Below, piece by piece: positions 37,601-50,100 of a DNA stretch of 64,000 bases. The DNA is from Enchytraeus crypticus (lineage: Eukaryota; Annelida; Clitellata; Enchytraeida; Enchytraeidae), in the NCBI GenBank assembly GCA_905160935.1, contig CAJHZI010000449.1, positions 1,845,001-1,909,000 on the forward strand, given 5' to 3'. The translations under genes and the position numbers were made by a program. Below the pieces are notes generated by a model that saw nothing but the letters and a program-made list of their open reading frames with translations, made no database searches and was not told where the DNA came from. The stretch's first letter is position 1, and every line of letters begins with the position of its first letter.

Positions 37601-40600
37601 ACACAAATATCTCAGAAACATAAGCAATTCTCTACCGTTACAAAACTATCTTAGAAACATAAGCAATACTCTACCATTACACAACTATATAACATAACAT
37701 CGAACACATAAGTACATTTGAATTTTTTTAAATATTTTTTTTTAATTCCGTATAGTTACACACATGACATACCGCATGTGTTTACAATGTTTCCTTTCTT
37801 AAGTTTCTGTTTTTGTAGTTTTCGTTATTTCCTCCATTCCTTTCCATGGTTATTAGTAATCGTTGCCTTTTGTTGGCGCTCCAATAGCAGCCGGCGTGGA
37901 TTTAAGAATAACCTCCAACACCCTGGGGATTGTTTACTTTCAAAGCTTTCTACACACGGTCTTCCAAAGTGGTCGCCCACAATTTACTAACCGTGTGCAG
38001 CGTGGCCTTACTTTGTTCAACTGACACGCAGCTGAACTGAGTGCGCTAAATCCCCCCCTGTTGAATTGTTGATTTGTAAATTTATTATGCAATCACATGT
38101 TTAACAAAGTTTACTATACACTGCCAAAACAAGTTTTTCACTACAACAAAGCTCAAAGAAGAGATACTTTATTATTCACTGGACTTTTCACTAAAATTTA
38201 AGACATTAAAAGACATTAAACAGCTAGACTAGCAATGGTAGATTTATAGCACACGCATATATATAGGATCAAAAGAAAAATGGAAAGTAGAGAAAAAAAG
38301 TAGAAACAAAAAATGGCTGAGCTACTAGGCAGAGCAATGTGAGGGAGGAATTAAGAATAATGCTAACCGTCTTTACAGTGGCGCCCCCTGTTGAACCATT
38401 CAGTAGTAACTTGTTGCTGGTGGACACATTCGCCTCAATACGTGTCTTACTCGCTGCTTCCCTCACAGGTTCATCTACTGCCGTGCTTGCTTGTCCTACT
38501 GTCTGTCCTCTTGTCTGCACTGCTGTATGTCCATTTGTTCTCTCAACTGACTCGTCATTATTCTCACTGCCACAGTTCATTGATCTACTGGACGAGGCAA
38601 TTGTTGGCACGTTTGTTCGCTTGATTGTTTCATTCGACAAGATAATTGTTTGCTCACTTGATGGCTTAACGTCGTTTGTCTGCAGATTTGTTCGCTCATA
38701 TGATTCATTTGTCATTGGTTTGATTGTTTGCTGACTTGACGCACAGCTTGTGCTGTCACTGGTATGTTTCATCAGTGTCTGCTGCTTCGCCTGACTAAAC
38801 AGCTGATCCAGGATTGATTGACTAATTGACGTCACAACAGTGTTACCACTGCTGCCAACTCTCATCGTCTGCTCGTGAGGTTGTTGTTGTTCATTAGGTG
38901 TTGAGGTAAGAGGTTTTTCTGCCGGCCAGAGGCTCCCATCCACAGATCTGTGTGGTAACACAGTAGCAAGTATAGTGTATGCATAGGTTACTTTATATGT
39001 GTTTTATGGAATATAATAAGACATGTAAAACTGTCATGCAACTAAAGGAATACATATTTTGAATACTATGAAATACACTACCAGAGTCAAGATATCAAAA
39101 AAGAGAATAATTGCAGGAAACACGTAGAGAATTCTAAACACAAATATTACTTTATCCTTTAGAACGGAGCGAATGTTCACGTCTTAATAAATATATCAGT
39201 TATGAGGATGTTTGTATATTTGTGAGTATGTGTGTACACCTGTGTAAATATCTGTGTTTATGTGTGCACACATATGTGAATACCTATGTGTATGTGTGTA
39301 CACCTGTGTGAATACCTGTGTGTGTCTAAACCTGTGTGAATACCTGCGTGAATGTGTGTACACTGATATGAATACCTGTGTGTATGTGTGTACACCTGTG
39401 TGTATGTGTGAGTACCTGTGTGTATGTATGTATGTAGGTGTGTTCATATCACTGCCACACTCTACGTCTGACGAGGCCAGGCTGCTCTCCAGTGATCTAG
39501 ACTTGAACAATCCTTAGAAGTTAACAACAACAACAGTTAATACACACAATATTATTACAACTGAAGTTATTCAATATATGACTCAGTCACTTGAACGTCA
39601 TTGTCATTAGATCAATTCATTCAGATGACTCAGTCACTTCAACGTCATTAAATCAATTCATTCAGATGACTCAGTTACATCAACGCCATTAAATCAAATC
39701 ATTCAGATGACTCAGTCAATTCAACGTCATTAAATCAATTCATTCAGATGATTCAGTCACTTCAACGTCATTAAATCAGTTCATTCAGATGACTCAGTCA
39801 CATCAACGTCACTAAATCAATTCATTCAGATGACTCGGTCACTTCAATGTCATTAAATCAATTCATTCAGATGACTCAGTCACATCAACGTCATTAAATC
39901 AGTTCATTCAGATGACTCAGTCACATCAACGTCATTAAATCAATTCATTCAGATGACTCAGTTACATCAACGTCATTAAATCAAATCATTCAGATGACTC
40001 AGTCAATTCAACGTCATTAAATCAATTCATTCAGATGATTCAGTCACATCAACGTCACTAAATCAATTCATTCAGATGACTCGGTCACTTCAATGTCATT
40101 AAATCAATTCATTCAGATGACTCGTCATTAAATCAATTCATTCAGATGACTCGTCAATAAATCAAATCATTCAGATGACTCAGTCACATCAACGTCATTA
40201 AATCAGTTCATTCAGATGACTCAGTCACATCAACGTCATTAAATCAGTTCATGCAGATGACTCAATCACATCAACGTCATTAAATCAATTCATTCAGATG
40301 ACTCAGTCACATCAACGTCATTAAATCAGTTCATTCAGATGACTCGTCATTAAATCAAATCATGCAGATGACTCAGTCACATCAACGTCATTAAATCAAT
40401 TCATTCAGATGACTCAGTCACATCAACGTCATTAAATCAAATCATTCAGATGGCTCAGTCACATCAACGTCACTAAATCAATTCATTCAGATGACTCAGT
40501 CATATCAACGTCATTAAATCAGTTCATTCAGATGACTCAGTCACATCAACGTCATTAAATCAGTTCATTCAGATGACTCAGTCACTTCAACGTAGTAGAG

Positions 40601-40888
40601 GGGTGAGTACGTACTGAGGTTGAAGCTGTAGGTGGGGGGAAGCAAATTCTTCTGAGTTTCTCTATCAGCGGGTACTTGTATTGTAGACAAGTACAGACCA
40701 CTACAAACACATAAACATATAGAGACAGAGACACAAATACACACAGAGGTTGATATGAATCATCATCACCTGAGAGATAAGATAAGTGACCAGCAATGGA
40801 GCAGATCTCTGAGATGATTCTCTGTTATTACTGCAGTGAATGAGCTACGTCACAAGATACCTAGATAGAGCGAGAGAGAGAGACAGAC

Positions 40889-40935
<47 letters not shown>

Positions 40936-40990
40936 TTGAGTGAGAGAGAATGAGCGATAGAGAGACAGAGGGAGACAGAGAGAGAAAGAC

Positions 40991-41030
<40 letters not shown>

Positions 41031-41056
41031 AGAGAGATAGAGAAAGAGTGAGAGAT

Positions 41057-41126
<70 letters not shown>

Positions 41127-44100
41127 TAGTGGAGTCAACCATTAGACTACATAGGCTGCTAGTGACTGGAGTGGCTGATCTCGTAGTGTATCGATAAGTT
41201 GTCTAACTGCAGACCAGTAGATTCAGGATTCACATTCAAGGCTCGCCTTGTCATTAATATGACTTCGAAACAAGAAACTGACGTTAAACATGACTCAACT
41301 TTAGGACAACAAGTGAAGTGAGGAATCCTATAACAGGAGGGGTAGGTGGAAGAGATACCTAGAGGTGATGGAGTATAGTCTAAGCTCTGCAGTAGTACCG
41401 CTCTCCAGTGCTTCCACACCTGTCATCATCACACACATTAACTGACTCATTTCAACAATTCAAGTGTATTTAAATAATCGCAGTCAAAATCAAATGCAAT
41501 TCACAGAAACTCACAGCTTGACTTTTGAAAAAAGGATGTGGTACCATAGACACAATTGAAGTTATGCAATTTATAAGATGAAAGGACGGCTGAGGATAGA
41601 ATTGGTTGAAAGGGCCATGGACCTGCCATTGGACAGTGCAATAGAAGAAGATAGACGTACTTGACTGAGCGGCGGCAGTGGCAGGGCGCTCTGCGTCGTG
41701 AGTGGGTAACACTGTGTCTATCAGCTGAAAACCCAGACACGACTGACTCAACAGGTACTCTGAAATACTCGACACACTCGCTGAGCTTGATGTTACGCAC
41801 ATCGCACACACGTAAAACACCTGCAATACAAGTACAATACAGTAAAGTAAACATGCATTATAGTGAAATGATCAACTATGTTGATATCTATCACTTATTA
41901 ACACCAGATGTTTAAACCGTTAGGCAATTTCGATCATTTTCCATGTAACCAGTCCAGTGAATGTCCAAGATTTTACTCTTAGATCAGCACGGCTGGGATT
42001 AGAACCCACAAGGGATCCATTCACCTCAGTATCTGTCATTTAAAACTTCATGACATTACCCCTAAGACATTATAACAGTACAACAATAGAGTATCACGGT
42101 ACAACACAGTACAATACAGTACAACACTAGAGTGTCACAGCACAGCAGAGTATTTATACTGATACTATATTGTAGGAAATAATAGATGTCAATAGAGTAC
42201 AGCAAGCTTTAGACAAGGTTAATTAGTGTATTGATTGATTGATTGACAAACCTTTCTCTTCACATCAGATAACACAAGATATCTGGCTGAGAGATCGACA
42301 GCAAGCTTTAGACAAGGCTGCAGGATGAACTGAGAGGGGACGTTGGGTGTGGGATGTATTGTAATAGTTTGCAGACAGCACCAGGTCTCACAACTCCACA
42401 GCTTCAACTCTGTGTTGTCTGCCGCTCCCGTCATTGCGTACTTCCAGAACTGTGAGCTACAGGGTGTAACAGCAATACAAAACACTAGATATATTACAAT
42501 AACTGTGAGCTACAGGGTGTAACAACAGCAAAATTTTAGAAAAACAGAGAGAGAGATAGACATTGTAACAATGAGGCGTGTTTCTGTAAAGAGTCTAAGG
42601 GATGTTATCTTCATCTTGACAGATGAAACACAAATCCCGGACAAGCCCCCATGTAACAATGAGGCGTGTTTCTGAAAAGAGTCTAGGGGATGTTAGATAT
42701 ATTTACGATATATCAAGGTGAAACTACCTCAGTTGTCACGGTGAAATGAATCACTTAATTCTGGCTCCAAATTCTACACAAGAATTTCTATGTGTCTTTA
42801 TCAATACTAAAGAGACTGAATACGACGACTTTTCTTCCATACCCAAAATATATATCATTTTATTTTACACAAATACGCAATTACATAATATTCTACAAGT
42901 ATACTTAGCTTAAGAAGTCACAGAAGACACAGGATAGAACTCTCTCTCTCTCTCTCTCTCAACGTCTCTATCTTCCTATCACCAGGAGAAGAGTTCAGGT
43001 CAGGGTCCCAGCAAAAAGTCAGAAATTATTCTATCGGCTTACATCCCAAGTTAACTCATTAAAGGGCAAAGTATAGCAGATTGAACAAAGACAGTGTTAC
43101 CATATAAGAAAACAGAAAATACTATAGTTGACAACAACAATAGCATGTATTTGCTACAACATACTCTGATGGCAACATTTTAGCGACACAGAAAGAGAGA
43201 TAGATATACTTGGTGGTAACATTTGAGAGAAACAGAGAGAGAGAGATAGACATACTCGAAGGTAACATTTTAGAGAAACAGAGAGAGAGATAGATATACT
43301 CTGAGGCAACACCTAAGAGAAACAGTGAGAGAGATAGACAAACTCTGAGGCAACATTTTAGAGAAACAGAGAGATATATACAAACTCTGAGGCAAAATTT
43401 TAGAGAAACAGAGAGAGAGAGAGATAGACATACTCTGAGGTGATATTTTTGAGATCATCGAGGAATACAAGTGCAGAGACAGGCAAACCACCATGTGGCC
43501 TCCACTTCTGTAGACACCTAAACAAGTACAACACAGTACAGTACAGTACAATACAATACAGTACAACACAGAACAACACAGTACAGTACAATACAATACA
43601 GTACAACACAGTATAGTACAGTACAATACAATACAGTACAGTACAGTATAACACAGTACAGTACAATACAATATAGTACAATACAGTACAGTATAAAACA
43701 GTACAGTACAGTACAGTACAATACAGTACAATACTATACAGTACAATACAGTACAATACTATACAGTACAGAACAATACAGTACAGTATAGTACAATACA
43801 GTACAGTATAGTACAATACAGTACAGTATAATACAGTACAGTACAACACAGTACAGTACAATACAGTACAGTACAATATAATACAGTACATATAATACAG
43901 TACAGAACAATACAGTATAGTATAGTACCATACAGTACAGTACAGTACAATACAGTAAAGTACAATACGTACAGTACAATACAGTATCGTACAATAAAAT
44001 ACAGTACAGTACAATACAATACAGTACAGTAGAATAAAAGTACAGTCCAATACAGTACAGTACAATACAGTACAGTATAATACAGAATCATATAATGCAA

Positions 44101-47100
44101 TACAATACAGTAGAAATTGATGTTCTTTTCAGTCAACAATGATGATATGTACAAATATACATGTATGTTAAATGATATGTGCTGCCTTGTACTAAACGAT
44201 ATTATTATTACGATGTACAAAGATTAGTAAGTATGTTTAATAAAAAAGTGCAATGACTGTGCTTGGTGTGCCAGTGGTGAAATAGAAATAAATATATTAT
44301 AAATCTCAACATATTCTGCTCAGTGAGACAGTGACGAGATGAGTGTAGAAGTAAATTATACGCTGTTATAAATTGATGAGAAAGCAACAACAAGAGCAGT
44401 AGCAACAACAACATGAGCAGTAGCAACAACAACAACAGCAGGACATACTTAGGCTGTGCCGAGGACAGCAACAACAAGAGCAGTAGCAACAACAACAACA
44501 GCAGGACATACTTAGGCTGTGCGGTAGAGCTGATGTCGATGGAGAAGAACCTGACGAAGCCATCGGCGCAAGCGCTCGCTAGAGGATTGCCATCAGGTGA
44601 GAAAACCACTTCTGTGATAGGCTGCAGTGATACATACGCACATTACTAGAGACACTGCTGTCAATTTATCACAGCTGCTTTATGCTTTAAGCAGTGAATT
44701 GAACATTCTGCAGTGAATTGAACATTCAGCAGTGAATAGAACATTCTGCAGTGAATTGAACATTCAGTAGTGAATTGAACATTCAGCAGTGAATTGAACA
44801 TTCAGCAATGAATAACACATTCAGCAGTGAATTGCACGTTCAGCAGTGAATTTAACATTCAGAAGTCAATTGAACATTCAGCAGTCAATTGAACATTCAG
44901 CATAGATAGAATTTTAACATTACACACAACAGACAATGATTTCATGTCAGGGACGTCTCAGGCAAAACTGAGATTGATATAGAATATAGCAGACCCCTGA
45001 GTGATGGTTGCTGATAGAGATTCTGCCGTACTGTATGTCTGCTGGTATCTCTGAATATGAGAATCTCTTCCTTAACAACTCTACATTCCACACGTCTATC
45101 TGCTCAATCAATCAATCAATCAATCAATCAGTCAATCAATCAATCAATCAACTCACGATCTCTGAATAAGAGAATCTCTTCCTTAACAACTCCACATTGC
45201 ACACGTCTATCTGCTCAATCAATCAATCAATCAGTCAGTCAATCAATCAATCAGTCAATCAATCAACTCATGATCTCTGAATACGAGAATCTCAGCCTTA
45301 TTAGTTGAAAGTTCCAAACGTTGATCTGTTTAATCAATCAAACAACAAATTGATCAATCAGTCAAGAAGTGACCTTAAAGTAGCTGAGACTCCTTTGTGG
45401 TAACCCCCTTCATATTGTTCACTGGTTTAGTTGCCTGCTAGCTATGTATGTAATTAGTTCATAATTATGCTGAAAAATATATATAAAAGCAATGTGAATG
45501 TAATAAAAATTAATCTATCTATTTATGTAAAAATGTCTCTCTCGACAACATAAGATGCATTGCAACCAAAATCTAGTTCAGAAAAACAAAGCAACAATGA
45601 AGAGATGAAAGAATAAAATGACTAAATTCTCTGAACGTAGTTCATCTAAGATAGTTCAATAAGGCTAATTAAACTATAACTGATTGAACAAGACAATAAC
45701 AACATGAGATAGTGATATAACGTATCTCGTAAATGCCCCTAATTATTGACAACAATTAATCTATTTAAATTACTAGGACACTGGCAACAACATCAGAACA
45801 AATAACAAGACAAATCTAACAGAACCAGTCTAAATGGTTGAGCACTGTGGCCCTAAACAGCACAAGTAACTCTGTAAGCACGAATTATTTCATGAATGGA
45901 GAATGATGATTGACAATGAATTAATGTATGAACGAAAGAATGACTGAACGAATGAATGGCTGAATGAATGAATGAAAGAAAAAATTTAAAAATTAGTGAA
46001 TGTCTAAATTAATGAATGACTAAATGAACAGATGACTGAACAGAAGAAAGAGAGACAACGACCATATCATGTAGCGCGACAGCTATCAGCACAGACACAT
46101 CATCCTCATCCTCATCCTCTAGTGACGTGGCCTCACTGGTCGTTGAGCCCTGTGCCTGTGGACCAGGAGGCACGTATGGACACCAACAGATCCTCTTGAA
46201 CAGGGCTGAATGGTGGGAGATGAGCCCCCCACGGATGGGGAGGGGTGGAGGTATCCTAACTATCAGGCGTGAGCTGACGACAAGCTGTTAATTCTGTAAC
46301 GGCTCTCATTATAATATTAGAGGATTAACGTCCGTTTCCTCATCATAGCGTAGAGGCAGAGTATTCTGCAGCTCTGAGATAATAACAGCTTAAATACTCC
46401 GCTTACTGTCTCAGATAATAACAGCTTAAATACTCTGCTTACTGTCTCAGATAATAACAGCTTAAATACTCTGCTTACTGTCTCAGATAATAACAGCTTA
46501 AATACTCTGCTTACTGTCTGAGATAAAAACAGCTTAAATACTCTGATTACTGTCTGAGATAATAACAAATTAAATACTCTGATTACTGTCTGAGATAATG
46601 ACAGCTTAAATACTCTGATTACTGTCTGATATAATAACAGCTTAAATACTCTGATTACTGTCTGAGATAATAACAGCTTAAATACTCTGATTACTGAGAT
46701 AATAACAGCTTAAATACTCTGATTACTGTCTGATATAATAACAGCTTAAATACTCTGATTACTGAGATAATAGCAGCTTAAATACTTTGATTACTGTCTC
46801 AGATAATAACAGCTTAAATACTCTGATTACTGTCTGATATAATAACAGCTTAAATACTCTGATTACTGTCTGATATAATAACAGCTTAAATACTCTGATT
46901 ACTGTCTGAGATAATAACAGCTTAAATACTCTGATTACTGAGATAATAACAGCTTAAATACTCTGATTACTGTCTGATATAATAACAGCTTAATACTCTG
47001 ATTACTGAGATAATAGCAGCTTAAATACTTTGATTACTGTCTGATATAATAACAGCTTAAATACTCTGATTACTGAGATAATAACAGCTTAAATACTCTG

Positions 47101-50100
47101 CTTACTGTCTATCTGTAGAACTAGAAGATGATAAAGAGATATACCAGTAGATGAGAGAGAGAAAGGGGAATGGTAAATCAATTAGTCAATCCTGTATATC
47201 AGACAGTCTGACAGCAATCAGTATTTACACTGATAGGAGCAGCAATAAGTACCTAATCTCACTCATTTAAATCAAAATATCTTATTCTTTCTCTCCCTAG
47301 TGTTCTTCCATGCGCCAGGTGCAAGCAGCTCATTCCTAATCACACTCTACTTTCATGCCCATAAAGAGCACTCCACTGACTCCATTGATCAACGAGTTAC
47401 GCCCTCCACAAAGGTCTCATCCACTTTCTTATTCTTCCTGTGGCTAAAGAAAATAAGAAATCCGAGGCAGTTTCCATTTTTCTTCAGTATAAGCTCAGTA
47501 GCCTCTTACCATATACGCAGTTTATACTTGGTCAAATGTTCAAGGATCGGACACAACCAGTAATAGTTCGTAGAGTAAAGGCCTAACCATATCAATCAAA
47601 CATTGTATGATCTCCCTATCTTATATATTAATCATCAATCAATTGATAAATCAATCATCTGATCAACAAGTCAATCAAACAAACAATCAATTGATAATCA
47701 ATCAATTGATCTAAGCACAAAGGATACTTAAGTTTGTCTTCAAGCCCAGGGTTCAGTGAGTACACATCAAGTGCACAGAGGTCATTGAGTACAGCTAGCT
47801 GGGCCTCCGTGGTACGAGCAAAACCCAGATCAACCACATCAGAACCAAAACCCATCAGCTTAACCCGCTGAACAGTTCTCTGGTTAACCACGTAAACCAC
47901 ATGAGATGATTCCTTAGCTCCTGACTGAGATCCGCTATATTCAGCCTGAGCTCCTGTACTGGAAGCATGTGATCTCTTACCTGTCGACAATACAATAACG
48001 TTTACAATGTCGGCGACTAGCAAAAATATCTAAAGTAGCCGCTAAGTCAACCAGTCTCAAAACAATAAATATCAGTACAATCTGAGACTATACACCGGGT
48101 AGTATAGCCACGCAAATATGATAACTGGAAAATCTACAATCGATTGATCAGCTGACTCAGAATAAATGATTGAAGATTTATCAGAGCTGGTCTCCCCTAA
48201 CAACATCACAACTTTAAATCATGTCAATCATTTAGTCCTTTAAGTCATTTAAATCATTTAAATCACATAAATCATTTAATGATTTAAATCATTTAAATCA
48301 CATAAATCATTTAGTCGTTTAAATCATTTTAATTAAATCACACAGAAGAGATGATTTTCTCAAATGACCACAAGATCTAGAGCTACTAGAGCTCTGTCCA
48401 ACATGTCTATGAACTGTAGATGAGGTGAAAGAGATACTCATCTTAAATGACATAACTATTCATTTAAATGCTATAAATGAATGAAATGATGTAACTGAGT
48501 TGAAATGTACAGAGGTGTAGCCAACCTCTCACTACATAGGCTATGTAAGCAGACATGTGATGTAATGCAATCAAGTTGCCTGCAAGCTTGTTGACGTCAT
48601 AACCATGTTGTCTTACCATTCTCTTGCTCTCAACCTACACACATACGCATACATACAAACACATGCATACACACACATATACACACACACACGCATACAT
48701 ACACACACCCTGTTGTTGTAACATTCTTTAGCTCTCAAGTCTCAACCTACATACACACACATACACACATACATACACACATATATAAATACATACATAC
48801 ACATACCCTATTGTTGTAACATTCTCATGTTCTCAACCCACACATACACATAACACACACATACACAGTTGCAGTCTCATTGACAACAAATTATCCACAT
48901 GTTGTGTACATTCTTTACTTCTATTCAGCCACAGGTAGTATCAGCTGATTAGAAGTAAACAAGTATCCACAAACCAGTGGTAAACTCCAGCATTTTAAAG
49001 TAACTAGAAATCAGTGTCATGGACACTGATTTAAAGTAACCTTGTTAACAACACACTAGAGAGGATGATAGAGAGCACTAGTAACTAGTAACCTTGTTAA
49101 AAACACTCTAGAGAGGATGATAGAGAGCACTAGTAACTAGTAACCTTGTTAATAACACTCTAGAGAGGATGATAGAGAGCACTAGTAACTAGTAACCTTG
49201 TTAACAACACACTAGAGAGGATGATAGAGAGCACTAGTAACTAGTAACCTTGTTAATAACACACTAGAGAGGATGATAGAGAGCACTAGTAACTAGTAAC
49301 CTTGTTAACAACACACTAGAGAGGATGATAGAGAGAACTGATAACTAGTAACCTTGTTAACAACACACTAGAGAGGATGATAGAGAGCACCAGTAACTAG
49401 TAACCTTGTTAACAACACACTAGAGAGTATAATAGAGAGCACTAGTAACTAGTAACCTTGTTAACAACACTCTAGAGAGGATGATAGAGAGCACCAGTAA
49501 CTAGTAACCTTGTTAACAACACACTAGAGAGTATAATAGAGAGCACTAGTAACTAGTAACCTTGTTAACAACACTCTAGAGAGGATGATAGAGAGAACTG
49601 ATAACTAGTAACCTTGTTAATAACACTCTAGAGAGGATAATAGAGAGAACTGATAACCTTGCTAACAACACTCCATAGAACATGATAGAGAGCACTAGTA
49701 ACTAGTAACCTTGCTGCTGGTGGGTGTGTCAGTGCTAGGTGAACCACTCAGTCTACTAGACAAGATCTCTACATTAGAGCTGTGCACAGTGTGAGTTGTT
49801 CGCTGTTCTGTACCATCCAGTGCACTGTACAAATCAATCAATCAATCAATCACTAGAGCTGTGCACAGTGTGAGTTGTACGCTGTTCTGTACCATCCAGT
49901 GCACTGTACAAATCAATCAATCAATCAATCACTAGAGCTGTGTACAGTGTGAGTTATACGCTGTTCTGTACCATCCAGTGCAGTGTACACATCAATCAAT
50001 CAATCAATCACTAGGGCTGTGCACAGTGTGAGTTGTACACTGTTCTATACCATCCAGTGCACTGTACAAATCAATCAATCAATCAATCACTAGAGCTGTG

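Noticed and set aside
36770..37690. 39-bp array as an exon-edge array
   Set aside because: It adjoins the exon 17 acceptor, but the unit contains no recognisable exon sequence; the same holds for the 39560 and 46370 arrays.
43518..44220. Long minus-strand open frames rich in Tyr, Cys, Leu and Val
   Set aside because: They run through a GTACA/ATACA pentanucleotide array; all frames stay open because the unit lacks stops on that strand.
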